Shown here: in pieces, positions 32,476 to 41,319 of the stretch
Layout: every line of letters begins with the position of its first letter
How positions within the stretch are numbered: position 1 is the first letter of the stretch
Assembly (NCBI RefSeq): GCF_000761485.1
Contig: NZ_JPMX01000001.1
Location: 1 to 64,000 of the forward strand
Length of the DNA: 64,000 nt
DNA from: Modestobacter caceresii
GTDB taxonomy: Bacteria > Actinomycetota > Actinomycetes > Mycobacteriales > Geodermatophilaceae
Direction of reading: 5' to 3'
Position numbers and translations under genes: made by a program
Notes under the pieces: generated by a model
The model's input: the letters and a program-made list of their open reading frames with translations, nothing else
Told to the model about the DNA's origin: nothing
The model's database searches: none

Positions 32476-34257
32476 TCAGCCCACGCCGGCGGGCTGTTCC
32501 GGCGACGGGGCCGCCGCCCGGACCGGGAGCCCGGCCGGGGCCGCCGGCCGGCGCGGCCGGCGGCTCAACCCGGAGAGCGACACCGCCAGCACGGAGGCGG
32601 CGACCAGCGCACCGGTCGGGGCCAGCACCGCCCAGGGCGCCCGCTCGACGTAGGGCATCCCCTCGGCCAGCAGCAGCCCCCACTCCGGCGTCGGTGACGT
32701 GGCGCCGAGGCCGAGGAAGCCCAGCGCGGCCAGCGCCAGCGCGATGCCCGGCAGCCGCAGCACGGCGTTGCGGGCGGCCGCCGGCAGGACGGCGGGCACT
32801 ACGTACCGCCAGGTGACCGTGGCCGGTCCCACCCCGAGCACCGGGAGCACGGTGACGTGCCGCTGGCGCCGCACCTCATCCGACGCGGCGGCCACGTACG
32901 CGGCGATCGGCGCCCAGGCGACCAGCGAGACGGCCAGCGCGGCGCCGGCCTGCGAGGTGCCCAGCGCCGCGGCGACGAGCACGCCGACGATCACCGGCGG
33001 CGCGGCGTTGGCCACCTCCACCGGCCCGACCGAGGCCCGTGGCGCCAGACCCACCAGGACGCCGACCACCAGCGTCGCCAGCACGACCAGCGTGGCCGTG
33101 CCGACGGTCTGCACCGCGCCGTGCGCCACCCGGGCCAGCAGGTCGCGCCCGCTGGCGTCGGCACCGAAGGGGAGCGCGGCGCTGGGTGCGGCCAGTCGGG
33201 GGTGCGCGGAGGTGAAGGGGTCGCGGCCGAGCCCGGCGGCCGCCACGAGGGCCAGCAGCCCGGCGGCGCCGGCCGGGAGCAGCCAGTCCCGGCGCCGGGA
33301 GGGGGTGGCCCGGGCCGGCACCGGCACGCTGCCGCTGCGCATCGCCCGGCCCAGCAGCAGCGCCCGGGTCAGCGCGGCCAGCCCGCCGAACACCGCGGAG
33401 ACACCGAGCAGCAGCAGCATCCCGGCCTGCAGGGTCGGCAGGTCCTGGGCCTCCGCAGCGCCGAGCACCGCCCGGCCGAGCCCGGGGACGGCGAACACCT
33501 GCTCGACGGCGACGGCGCCGCCGGTGAGGCCGACGAGCACCAGCGCCACCTGCGTGGTCAGCGCGGGCAGGGTGCGGCGCACCAGGGCGCGGCTCAGCTG
33601 CCCGGCCGACGCGCCGGCGACCTGCCAGGTGGACACCCAGTGCTCGGTGGCGGTCACGGTCAGCCCGTCGGCGACCAGCCGGCCGATCAGCCCGCCCGCG
33701 GGCAGGCCCATCGCCAGCGCCGGCAGCACCACCGAGGACGGGCCGGTCCAGCCGTAGGGCTGGAACCAGCCCAGCCACACCGCGCCGACCAGCAGCAGCA
33801 CCGAGGCCAGCAGGAACTCCGGCAGCGCGGTGAGCGCCGCGCCGACCGCCCCGCCGGTGCGCCCCCGCCCGCCCCGGCGCAGCGGCGGCCAGCACAGCAG
33901 CGCCGCCGTTCCCAGGGCGACCAGCAGGGCTGCGCCCATCAGCGTCACCGAGACGCCGAGGGCCTCGACCAGCCCGGGGCCCACCGGTCCGCCGGAGATC
34001 CAGGAGGTGCCCAGGTCGCCGCGGGCCAGCCCGGACAGCCAGTGCCCGAGCAGCCCGAGCGGGCCGGCGTCCAGGCCGAGCTCGGCCCGGATCGCGGCGA
34101 GCGCCTCCGGGGTGGCCTCCTGCTCGGCCGAACGTGCCCGCAGGATCGACAGCTCCGGGCTGCGGCCCGACAGCCAGGGCAGCACCCCGACCAGCGCCAC
34201 CACGCCGAGGACGGTGACCGCCCGGGAGGCGGCGGTCACCCATCCCCGCCGTGGCAC
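32476..34257 (-). CDS. Fused DppB-DppC type permease of a nickel/peptide-class ABC importer (left arm)
   Basis: A 593-residue protein made of two binding-protein-dependent permease domains that are normally separate. Residues about 1-310 are DppB/NikB-like (GHWLSGLARGDLGTSWISG, ALVRRTLPALTTQVALVLVGL, FAVPGLGRAVLGAAEAQDLPTLQ) and about 330-560 are DppC/NikC-like (FGADASGRDLLARVAHG, YVVPAVLPAAARNAVLRLPGIALALAALGFLGLGATSPTPEWGLLL), joined by a short basic linker. It starts with GTG, 3 nt after the binding-protein gene, and is the last gene of the leftward operon. Its closest relative in the window is the fused permease at 42795-44567. Confidence 0.88.
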   Translation of the reverse strand: MPRRGWVTAASRAVTVLGVVALVGVLPWLSGRSPELSILRARSAEQEATPEALAAIRAELGLDAGPLGLLGHWLSGLARGDLGTSWISGGPVGPGLVEALGVSVTLMGAALLVALGTAALLCWPPLRRGGRGRTGGAVGAALTALPEFLLASVLLLVGAVWLGWFQPYGWTGPSSVVLPALAMGLPAGGLIGRLVADGLTVTATEHWVSTWQVAGASAGQLSRALVRRTLPALTTQVALVLVGLTGGAVAVEQVFAVPGLGRAVLGAAEAQDLPTLQAGMLLLLGVSAVFGGLAALTRALLLGRAMRSGSVPVPARATPSRRRDWLLPAGAAGLLALVAAAGLGRDPFTSAHPRLAAPSAALPFGADASGRDLLARVAHGAVQTVGTATLVVLATLVVGVLVGLAPRASVGPVEVANAAPPVIVGVLVAAALGTSQAGAALAVSLVAWAPIAAYVAAASDEVRRQRHVTVLPVLGVGPATVTWRYVVPAVLPAAARNAVLRLPGIALALAALGFLGLGATSPTPEWGLLLAEGMPYVERAPWAVLAPTGALVAASVLAVSLSGLSRRPRRPAAPAGLPVRAAAPSPEQPAGVG

Positions 34258-34260
34258 GGC

Positions 34261-35769
34261 TCAGTCCTCGCCGACGGTGGTGTCGGCGTTGATCAGCGCC
34301 CGCTCGCGCGGGTCGCGCACGGCACCGGAGACGCCGGACGCCTCGCCCTGGATGACCCGCTCGTGCAGCATCGGCACCGCGGCACCGGTGTCCAGGATCG
34401 CCCGCTCGGCGTCGATGACCGCCTGCTGGCGCTCCGGGCCGGGAGCGGCGGCCGCGGCCTCCTCCAGGGCGGCGTCCACCGCCGGGTCGCACAGCTGGGA
34501 GATGTTGAAGGAGCCCTCGCAGGCGAAGTCGCTGTACATGTAGGCGACCGGGTCACCGGAGTCCAGCACCGTGGCGCGGGACAGGATGAACGCGTCGAAG
34601 GCCCCGGCCAGGGCGTCGGCCTCGATGAAGGCGTACTCCCGCACGTCCTGCTCGACGGTGAAGCCCACCGCCTCCAGCTGCTGCTCCAGCAGCACGGCCA
34701 CCTCGGGCAGCTCCGCCCGGTCGGTGAAGGTGCCCAGGGTGATCGTCGTGCCGGCCGGCACGGCGGGCGCCGACGGGTCCGCCTGGTCCGCGCGCAGGTC
34801 GGCGGCCCAGGGGATCGCCGGGCCCAGCAGTCCCTCGGCGATGTCGGCGCGGCCCTCGTAGACGGTCTCCACGATGGTGGCCCGCTCGACTGCGGCCCGG
34901 GCGGCCGCGCGCACCGCGGGGTCGGCGAACGGCCCGGAGGCGGTGTTCAGGTACAGGGTGTTGGTGCGCGGCATCGGCACCTCGTGCACCAGCTCCTCGT
35001 CGACCAGCCCGGCCTGGGAGACCGGCACCGCCTCCACGACGTCGGCGGTGCCGGTGCGGAGCGCCGCGGCCCGGGCAGTGCCGTCGGGCACGAAGGCGAC
35101 GTCGATGCCGGCGGCGGCCGCGGGGTCGCCCCAGTAGCCGTCGAAGCGGTCGAGGGTGGCGCCGGAGGTGCCGTCCACGGCGACCAGCTCGAACGGGCCG
35201 GTGCCGGTGCCGACCGGGTCGACCCGGCCGTCCGCCCCGTACGCGGCCGCGGCGAGCACCGCCAGCTGTGGGCTGGACATCCGCTGCGGCACCAGTGGGT
35301 CGAGCTCGCCGGTGGTGACCACGACGTCGGAACCGTCGGCGGTCGCGGTCAGCTCGACGCCGTCCAGGATGCGCGGCCGCGGCGAGGCCTCGTTCGCGGC
35401 GGTCAGCGCGGCGGCGGCCTGCTCGGCGGTCAGCTCCGTGCCGTCGTGGAACTCGACCCCCTCGCGGACGGTGAAGCGCCAGGTGAGGTCGTCGGTCTGG
35501 GTCCACTCGGTGGCCAGCGCCGGCTGGGCGTCTCCGTCGGCGTCCAGCACCACCAGGGTCTCGGCGGTGCTCCAGCGGGAGAGCTTGAAGGCGTCGTCGG
35601 TCAGCGGGTTCAGGCCCGAGCGCGGCGGCTGCAGCATCGCCAGCGAGATCCGGCCCTCGTCGGCCGGGTCGCTGCTGCCGCCGTCGGCGGAGCTGCTGAA
35701 GCAGCCGGTGGTCAGCAGGGCGACGGTGGCGCCGAGCACGAGCAGGCGGGGGGTGCGGGAGGAGGACAT
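34261..35769 (-). CDS. Nickel/peptide-class (SBP_bac_5) substrate-binding lipoprotein (left arm)
   Basis: A 502-residue lipoprotein (lipobox LTTGC). Family segments include LTWRFTVREGVEFHDGTELTAEQAA, VDPVGTGTGPFELVAVDG and ADIAEGLLGPA. Near the C-terminus is CEGSFNISQLCDPAVDAALEEA, with two Cys that are shared by the right-arm paralogue and might form a disulfide. Such proteins bind oligopeptides, opines, or metal-chelator complexes. It sits between the ATPases and the permease in a gene order of ATPase-ATPase-SBP-permease. Confidence 0.88.
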   Translation of the reverse strand: MSSSRTPRLLVLGATVALLTTGCFSSSADGGSSDPADEGRISLAMLQPPRSGLNPLTDDAFKLSRWSTAETLVVLDADGDAQPALATEWTQTDDLTWRFTVREGVEFHDGTELTAEQAAAALTAANEASPRPRILDGVELTATADGSDVVVTTGELDPLVPQRMSSPQLAVLAAAAYGADGRVDPVGTGTGPFELVAVDGTSGATLDRFDGYWGDPAAAAGIDVAFVPDGTARAAALRTGTADVVEAVPVSQAGLVDEELVHEVPMPRTNTLYLNTASGPFADPAVRAAARAAVERATIVETVYEGRADIAEGLLGPAIPWAADLRADQADPSAPAVPAGTTITLGTFTDRAELPEVAVLLEQQLEAVGFTVEQDVREYAFIEADALAGAFDAFILSRATVLDSGDPVAYMYSDFACEGSFNISQLCDPAVDAALEEAAAAAPGPERQQAVIDAERAILDTGAAVPMLHERVIQGEASGVSGAVRDPRERALINADTTVGED

Positions 35770-35803
35770 CGTTCCGTTCTCTGATGGGCGGTGCAGGGCT
35801 GGG

Positions 35804-36604
35804 TCAGGCGGGGAGGGCTGGGACGGCGGCGAGCAGCTCCCGGGTGCGGGGGTGCGCGGGGCGGGTGAGGAGGTCGGCGGTCGGCCCCTCCTCGACGACG
35901 AGCCCGTCGGCGAGCACGACGGTGCGGTCGCAGAGCCGGGCGACGACGGCCAGGTCGTGGGAGACCAGCACCAGCCCCAGGCCCTGGCGGGCGGAGAGGT
36001 CGGCCAGCACCTCGACCACCTGGTCGCGCACCGGCAGGTCCAGGCCGCTGACCGGTTCGTCGGCCAGCAGCAGTGCCGGCTCCGGGGCGAGTGCCCGCGC
36101 CAGCGCCACCCGCTGGGCCTGGCCGCCGGAGAGCTCCCCGGGCCGGCGCCCGGCCAGGTCGGGGTCCAGGCCCACCCGGGTCAGCGCCGTCGTCACGGCT
36201 GCGGCGTGGTCGCCGGGCACCTGCAGGTGCCGCAGCGGCACGGTGACCAGCTCACGGACGGTCGCCCGGGGGTCGAGCGACCCGGCCGGGTCCTGCGGCA
36301 CGTACTGGACCAGCCGGCGGTACCAGCGCAGCGACGCCGTCGACCCCGGGCGGACGGGGCGACCGGCGAAGGTGACCGTGCCGCGGCCGGGGCTCTCCAG
36401 TCCGAGCAGGCAGCGCAGCAGCGTCGACTTGCCCGAGCCGGAGGTGCCGACCAGCCCGACCCGCTCCCCGGGCGCGACCTGCAGGTCGACCCCCCGCAGC
36501 GCGGCGATGACGTCGCGCGGGCCCCACGGCCGCCGCCGGGGCAGCTGGTGGCCGCGCACAATGCCCGTGGCGGTCAGCACCGGGCTCTCGACCGGGCGGC
36601 TCAC
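35804..36604 (-). CDS. DppF-type ABC ATPase (left arm)
   Basis: A 266-residue ABC ATPase: Walker A GTSGSGKST, Q-loop VQYVPQDPAGSLDPR, signature GELSGGQAQRVALARAL, Walker B LLLADEPVSGLD, with the C-terminal oligopeptide-transporter extension. The GTG start overlaps the stop of the first ATPase (GTGA). The two ATPases energise the fused permease as a heterodimer. Confidence 0.9.
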   Translation of the reverse strand: MSRPVESPVLTATGIVRGHQLPRRRPWGPRDVIAALRGVDLQVAPGERVGLVGTSGSGKSTLLRCLLGLESPGRGTVTFAGRPVRPGSTASLRWYRRLVQYVPQDPAGSLDPRATVRELVTVPLRHLQVPGDHAAAVTTALTRVGLDPDLAGRRPGELSGGQAQRVALARALAPEPALLLADEPVSGLDLPVRDQVVEVLADLSARQGLGLVLVSHDLAVVARLCDRTVVLADGLVVEEGPTADLLTRPAHPRTRELLAAVPALPA

Positions 36605-37419
36605 GAGGCGGCACCCATCCGGGCCGGGAGCGCGCCGGCTCGGGCGGCGTCCACGAGCGCGGCGCTCTGCTCGTGCTGCGGCGCGGTCAGCAGCCGGGTG
36701 ATCGGGGCGTCCTCGACGACGGCGCCTTCGTGCAGCACCACCGCGCGGTCGCACAGCGAGGCGGCCACCGCGAGGTCGTGGGTGATGAACAGCAACGCGG
36801 CGTCCCGGCTGGCCTCGCGCAGCACCGCGACGACCTGGGCCTGGGTGACCAGGTCCAGGGCGGTCGTCGGCTCGTCGGCGACCAGCAGCCCGGCCCGGGA
36901 GGCGAGGGCCATGGCGATGCAGACGCGCTGCCGCTGGCCACCGGACAGCTCGCCGGGGGAGCTCCGCAGCACCCGCTCGGTGTCGTCCAGGCCGACCGCC
37001 GACAGCAGCTGCGCGCGCTGGCGCGCCAGTTCGGCGCCGCGCAGCCCGCGGTGGTTGCGCAGCGGCAGGGCCAACTGCGCGCCGACCGGCACCAGCGGGT
37101 TGAGTGCGGCGGCCGGGTCCTGACCCACCGCGGCCACCCGGGCGGCCGTGGACCGGCGGGCCGGCGGCAACCGGGTGACGTCGACACCGGCCACCCGCAC
37201 GCTGCCCCGGACCTCGGCGCCGACCGGGAGGGTGCCCAGGACCGCTGCGGCGGTGAGCGACTTGCCCGATCCCGACGCGCCGATCAGCGCCACCCGCTCG
37301 GTCGCCGCGATCTCGAGCCGGACGCCACGCACCAGCGCGCGGCCGCCGAGGGAGACCGTGAGGTCGTCGACGACGAGGGCCGCACCCTGACCTCCCAGCT
37401 CCGCCGTATTGATAATCAT
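36601..37419 (-). CDS. DppD-type ABC ATPase (left arm), start inside a Zur box
   Basis: A 272-residue ABC ATPase: Walker A GASGSGKS, Q-loop VGQDPAAALNPL, signature GELSGGQRQRVCIAMALAS, Walker B LLVADEPTTALD. First gene of the leftward operon. Its ATG (37419-37417) lies inside the Zur-type box at 37410-37424; no Shine-Dalgarno precedes it, and a TACATT hexamer ends 8 nt upstream, consistent with a leaderless transcript. The first residues MIIN are thus encoded by operator DNA. No better in-frame start exists before the ABC domain. Confidence 0.85.
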   Translation of the reverse strand: MIINTAELGGQGAALVVDDLTVSLGGRALVRGVRLEIAATERVALIGASGSGKSLTAAAVLGTLPVGAEVRGSVRVAGVDVTRLPPARRSTAARVAAVGQDPAAALNPLVPVGAQLALPLRNHRGLRGAELARQRAQLLSAVGLDDTERVLRSSPGELSGGQRQRVCIAMALASRAGLLVADEPTTALDLVTQAQVVAVLREASRDAALLFITHDLAVAASLCDRAVVLHEGAVVEDAPITRLLTAPQHEQSAALVDAARAGALPARMGAAS

Positions 37420-37424
37420 TGTCG
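37410..37424. promoter_or_regulatory. Zur box in the divergent metallophore-type ABC promoter
   Basis: TGATAATCATTGTCG; half-sites TGATAAT and CGACAAT fit (T/C)GANAA(T/C). It is an AT-rich island in very GC-rich DNA and lies in the only promoter region between the two mirror-image operons. A TTGATA at 37409-37414 could be a rightward -35. Confidence 0.75.
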
Positions 37425-37583
37425 GCAATGTACCCGGCGGTGTTGGGTGCTCGTCGGCTGCCCGCCGCGGGCCGGTCGTCTTGCTGCAAACGGATTGCAA
37501 TACGGTGCTCGGCGCGAGGCCCACTCGCAGCCCGGTCGGGCGACTCCCCGCCGCCGGTACGACGCAGCCCCTGGAGGAACCTC

Positions 37584-38396
37584 TTGGCCGCACGCACGCC
37601 CTCCGGCCGCCGAGTGGGCGCCGTCCGCCCCGAGCTGTCCGACCTGCTCGGCAGCACCGGGGTGCTCCCGCAGTCGGCGAGCACCCCCGAGGAGGCCCGG
37701 GAGCTGCTGGCCCGGGACGGCGCGGTCGTCGTCGCCGAGCCGACCCCCGGCCCCGAGGCGCTGCCGGTCGTGGCGGCCCAGGTCTACGGCGACCGGCTGC
37801 GTCAGCTGTTCGCCGTCCGCCCGCTGCGCCAGCAGTCCGGCGAGCTGCTCGGCCTGCACAGCGACGGGGCGTACGTCGTCGTCGACGTGCACGGCCGCAC
37901 GGTCGCGCTGCGCGACCCGGACGAGGACGGGCTGCTTCAGCGCTGCGTCCGGCCCGCGCCCGAGGGCGGGGACTCCTTCCTGGTCGACGGGTACGCCCTC
38001 GTCGACGCGCTGGCCACCGGGTGCCCGGAGCTGCACGCCTTCCTGACCGGCACCGACGTCGACTACTTCGGCGGATGGGCCTCCGCGCCGCACGAGGTGC
38101 CCCGCACCCCGCTGGTCCGCCGGCTGGTCGAGCACACCCGGGCCGGCCGCCGGGTCGTGCGGGCCAGCGAGACCGCCGTCTCGGTGCCGCGCGAGCCGCG
38201 TGCCGCCGAGCACGACGCGCAGCTTGACCTGTGGGCCGACGTGCTGGCCACGGCCGTCGACGTCGTACCGCACTTCCGGCTGGAGGCCGGCGAGGTGCTG
38301 GTCGTCGACAACTACCGCTGCCTGCACGGCCGCGACCCGTTCACCGGCCAGCGCGACGTCGACGTGCTGACCGTGCTGACCGCGGACGCCTGGTGA
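37584..38396 (+). CDS. TauD/clavaminate-synthase-like Fe(II)/2-oxoglutarate dioxygenase
   Basis: A 270-residue non-haem iron oxygenase. The facial triad is LHSDG (His92, Asp94) and the distal His248 in NYRCLHGRDPF; Arg257 is a candidate 2-oxoglutarate ligand. Members hydroxylate, desaturate or cleave small amino-acid-like or sulfonate substrates; ScoE, which makes isonitriles in metal-binding lipopeptides, has the same fold. The TTG start is proposed because TGGAGG lies 6 nt upstream; a GTG ten codons later is the alternative. First gene of the rightward arm, directly opposite the Zur box, followed after 13 nt by ABC ATPases. A role in modifying the imported or exported metal carrier is inference. 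Confidence 0.8.
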   Translation: MAARTPSGRRVGAVRPELSDLLGSTGVLPQSASTPEEARELLARDGAVVVAEPTPGPEALPVVAAQVYGDRLRQLFAVRPLRQQSGELLGLHSDGAYVVVDVHGRTVALRDPDEDGLLQRCVRPAPEGGDSFLVDGYALVDALATGCPELHAFLTGTDVDYFGGWASAPHEVPRTPLVRRLVEHTRAGRRVVRASETAVSVPREPRAAEHDAQLDLWADVLATAVDVVPHFRLEAGEVLVVDNYRCLHGRDPFTGQRDVDVLTVLTADAW

Positions 38397-38409
38397 CCCC
38401 GGACGCCGG

Positions 38410-39207
38410 ATGACCGTCGACACCCCTCTGCTGCAGGTCCGCGACCTCACCGTCGGCTTCGGCGGGCGTCCCGTCGTGGCCGGGGTCTCCTTCGACCTCG
38501 CCGCCGGCGAGCGGGTCGCCCTCGTCGGCGCCTCCGGCTCGGGCAAGACGCTGACCACCCTGGCGCTGCTCGGGCTGCTGCCGGCGGACGCCGTCGTCAC
38601 CGGCAGCGTCCGGGTCGACGGCACCGAGGTGGTGGGTGCGGCCGAACGGGAGCTCCGGCCGCTGCGTGGCCCGGTCACCGCCCTGGTGCCGCAGGACCCG
38701 GGCACGTCGCTCAACCCGCAGGTCCGGGTGGGCCGGCAGGTCGCCGCACCGCTGCGCCGGGCCGGGGTGAGACGCAGCGCGGCTGCCTCGCGGGCGGCCG
38801 TGCTGCTGGCCGAGATGCGGCTGCCGGCCGGCAGCGGACGGCGCTTCCCCGTCCAGCTCTCGGGCGGGCAGCGGCAGCGGGCCGCACTCGCCCTGGCGTT
38901 GGCCGCCGGTCCGCGGCTGCTGGTCGCCGACGAGCCGACCTCGGCGCTGGACGCGACCGCGCAGCACGGCGTGCTCGCCGTGCTCGGCCGGGCCACCCGC
39001 GAACGTGGCGCCGGGCTGCTGCTGGTCACCCACGACCTGGCTGCCGCGGCCACCACCTGCGACCGGGTGCTGGTCCTGGCCGAGGGGCACCTGCTCGCCG
39101 ACGGGCCGCTGCGCGAGGTGCTGGCCGGGCACGCCCACCCCGCGGTGCGCGCGCTCGTCGAGGCCACCGCTGCGCTGAGCCCGCCGGTCCTGGTGGGCGC
39201 CCGGTGA
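38410..39207 (+). CDS. DppD-type ABC ATPase (right arm)
   Basis: A 265-residue ABC ATPase: Walker A GASGSGKT, Q-loop VPQDPGTSLNPQ, signature VQLSGGQRQRAALALALA, Walker B LLVADEPTSALD. It is the counterpart of the ATPase at 36601-37419 and is followed, with a 4-nt overlap, by the DppF-type ATPase. Confidence 0.9.
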   Translation: MTVDTPLLQVRDLTVGFGGRPVVAGVSFDLAAGERVALVGASGSGKTLTTLALLGLLPADAVVTGSVRVDGTEVVGAAERELRPLRGPVTALVPQDPGTSLNPQVRVGRQVAAPLRRAGVRRSAAASRAAVLLAEMRLPAGSGRRFPVQLSGGQRQRAALALALAAGPRLLVADEPTSALDATAQHGVLAVLGRATRERGAGLLLVTHDLAAAATTCDRVLVLAEGHLLADGPLREVLAGHAHPAVRALVEATAALSPPVLVGAR

Positions 39208-39971
39208 GCGCCGAGCTGCTGCTGGCCGCCCGCGGGCTGACCCGCCGGTACCGCGGCAGCGCCGGGCCGGCGCTCGACGGGGTGGACCTCGGCCTGACCG
39301 CAGGTCAGCGGTTGGCGGTGGTGGGGGAGTCCGGCGCCGGCAAGTCCACGCTGACCCGGCTGCTGCTGGGGCTGGAGCGGCCCGACGCCGGGGAGGTCAC
39401 CTACCGCGGCCGGCCGGTGCAGCCGGGCCGGCCGAGCGCGCTGCACTGGTTCCGCCGCGCCGTGCAGGTGGTGCCCCAGGACCCGGGGCGCTCGCTCAAC
39501 CCGCGGATGCGCGCCGGCCAGGCCGTCGCCGAACCGCTGCGCTGCCTGCAGGTGCCGGGTGACCACCGGGCCCGCGTCGCCGAGCTGTTGCTCGCCGTCG
39601 GGCTGGACCCGGACGCCGCCGGCCGGCTGCCGCACGAGTTCTCCGGCGGCCAGCGGCAGCGGATCGCGCTGGCCCGGGCGCTAGCGCCGCGCCCGCAGGT
39701 GCTGATCGCCGACGAGCCGGTCAGCGCGCTGGACGCCGCCGTCCGGCTGCAGGTGGTGGAGCTGCTGCGGGCGGTCAGCGATGCCGAGGGCGTCGCGCTG
39801 CTGGTGGTGTCGCACGACTTGGGCGTCGTCACCGCGCTCTGCTCCGACGTCGTGGTGCTGGCCGGCGGCCGGGTCGTGGAGTCCGGGCCGGTGACCCGCG
39901 TGCTGACCGATCCGGCCAGCCGCGAGGCGCACGCGCTGGTGGCCGCCGTCCCGCGGCTGGTGCTGACATGA
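39204..39971 (+). CDS. DppF-type ABC ATPase (right arm)
   Basis: A 255-residue ABC ATPase: Walker A GESGAGKST, Q-loop VVPQDPGRSLNPRM, signature HEFSGGQRQRIALARALAP, Walker B VLIADEPVSALD. The GTG start overlaps the preceding gene (GTGA) and the stop overlaps the MFS gene (ATGA). Confidence 0.9.
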   Translation: MSAELLLAARGLTRRYRGSAGPALDGVDLGLTAGQRLAVVGESGAGKSTLTRLLLGLERPDAGEVTYRGRPVQPGRPSALHWFRRAVQVVPQDPGRSLNPRMRAGQAVAEPLRCLQVPGDHRARVAELLLAVGLDPDAAGRLPHEFSGGQRQRIALARALAPRPQVLIADEPVSALDAAVRLQVVELLRAVSDAEGVALLVVSHDLGVVTALCSDVVVLAGGRVVESGPVTRVLTDPASREAHALVAAVPRLVLT

Positions 39972-41296
39972 CCGGCGCCGGCCGGACCGGGCGGATCAGC
40001 TGGGAGCCGTTCGTGCTGTTCCGGCGGCTGCCGGCCGTGCCCCGGCTGCTGCTGCTGTCCCAGCTGGCGTTCAACATCGGCTTCTACCTGGTGGTGCCGT
40101 TCCTGGCGGTGCACCTCACCGAGGACCTGGCGCTGGCCGGTGGGCTGGTCGGCCTGGTGCTCGGCGTGCGCACCTTCAGCCAGCAGGGGCTGTTCTTCCT
40201 CGGTGGCGGGCTGGCCGACCGTTTCGGCGTCAAACCCGTCGTGGTCATCGGCTGCCTGATCCGGATCGCCGGGTTCGGGGTGCTCGCCGTCGCCACCTCG
40301 CTGCCCGCCGTGCTCGCCGGCACGGTGCTGGTCGGCTTCGCGGCGGCGCTGTTCTCCCCGGCGGTTGAGTCCGCACTGGCCGACCAGGGGCACCGGCTGG
40401 AGGCCGCCGGGGTGGTCACCCGGGCCGAGGTCTTCGGCCTGGACGCCATCGCGAGCAAGCTCGGCTCGGTCACCGGGCCGGCGCTGGGTGCCGTCCTGCT
40501 CACCGTGCCCTTCAGCGTCACCTGCTGGATCTCCGCCGGCGTCTTCGGCGTGGTGCTCGCCGCCCACCTGCGCTGGCTGCCACGTGACCTGCGCACCGAG
40601 GGCAGCGGGCAGGAGAGCGTGCTCGCCGGGTGGGGGCACGTGCTGCGCAACCGCACCTTCCTGGCCTTCACCGCCTGCTACTGCACCTACCTGCTCAGCT
40701 ACAACCAGCTCTACCTGGCCCTCCCCGTCGAGCTCTCCCGGGCGACCGGCGGCCAGGGCGCGCTGGGCTGGCTGTTCGTGCTGGCCGCGGTGTCGGTGCT
40801 GCTGTTCCAGCTGTGGGTCACCGCACGCGCCCGGCGGGCCGGGGTGCAGCGGGCGCTGCCGTTCGGCTTCGCGCTGATGAGCGCGTCGTTCCTGCTGGTC
40901 GCGGTCTGCGCCCCGTTCGCCCCGCCCGCCGGGATCTGGGCGCTGGCGCCGGCGGTCGGCATGGTGCTGCTGCTCTACACCGGCCAGATGGTCGCCGTGC
41001 CCCTCGCCCGGGACCTGGTGCCCCGGCTGGCCGGGGAGCGGCGGCTGGGTGCCCACTTCGGCTTCCTCGCCTCCGCCGGCGGCGCCGCGGTGCTGGTCGG
41101 CAGCACCGGGGTGGGCGCCCTGCTCGACCTCGCCGACCGGCCACAACCGGCCGCCGCCGTCCCGTGGCTGGTGCTCGCCGCCCTGCCCGCGGCCTCGGCC
41201 GTCGGCCTGGCGCTGCTCACCCGGCGGATCGCCCGCACCCCGGCGGCGGGGGCGCCGGCCCCCGCCGTCCCCGCCGAGGAACCGGTGCACCCGTGA
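39968..41296 (+). CDS. MFS transporter within the zinc-responsive operon
   Basis: A 442-residue major-facilitator protein with about twelve hydrophobic segments. The loop 2-3 motif A is GGGLADRFGVKPVVVIG, and the N-terminal half resembles MdtH-type drug/proton antiporters. It overlaps the upstream ATPase by 4 nt and precedes the binding protein by 23 nt, so it is embedded between the subunits of an importer. In staphylopine-type systems an MFS pump (CntE) exports the free metallophore that the NikABCDE-like importer brings back; this placement suggests the same division of labour here. The C-terminal 20 residues are Ala/Pro-rich. Confidence 0.85.
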   Translation: MTGAGRTGRISWEPFVLFRRLPAVPRLLLLSQLAFNIGFYLVVPFLAVHLTEDLALAGGLVGLVLGVRTFSQQGLFFLGGGLADRFGVKPVVVIGCLIRIAGFGVLAVATSLPAVLAGTVLVGFAAALFSPAVESALADQGHRLEAAGVVTRAEVFGLDAIASKLGSVTGPALGAVLLTVPFSVTCWISAGVFGVVLAAHLRWLPRDLRTEGSGQESVLAGWGHVLRNRTFLAFTACYCTYLLSYNQLYLALPVELSRATGGQGALGWLFVLAAVSVLLFQLWVTARARRAGVQRALPFGFALMSASFLLVAVCAPFAPPAGIWALAPAVGMVLLLYTGQMVAVPLARDLVPRLAGERRLGAHFGFLASAGGAAVLVGSTGVGALLDLADRPQPAAAVPWLVLAALPAASAVGLALLTRRIARTPAAGAPAPAVPAEEPVHP

Positions 41297-41319
41297 CCGG
41301 CCGACCGAGAAGAGGGACC

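Noticed and set aside
32857-35784. 975-residue plus-strand open frame
   Set aside because: Antisense to the fused permease and binding protein; composition is Gln/Gly/Arg-rich repeats without motifs.
37485-37499. TGCAA-ACGGA-TTGCA inverted repeat upstream of the TauD-like gene
   Set aside because: Only 5-bp arms; too short to separate from chance, though it lies in the regulated divergent region.
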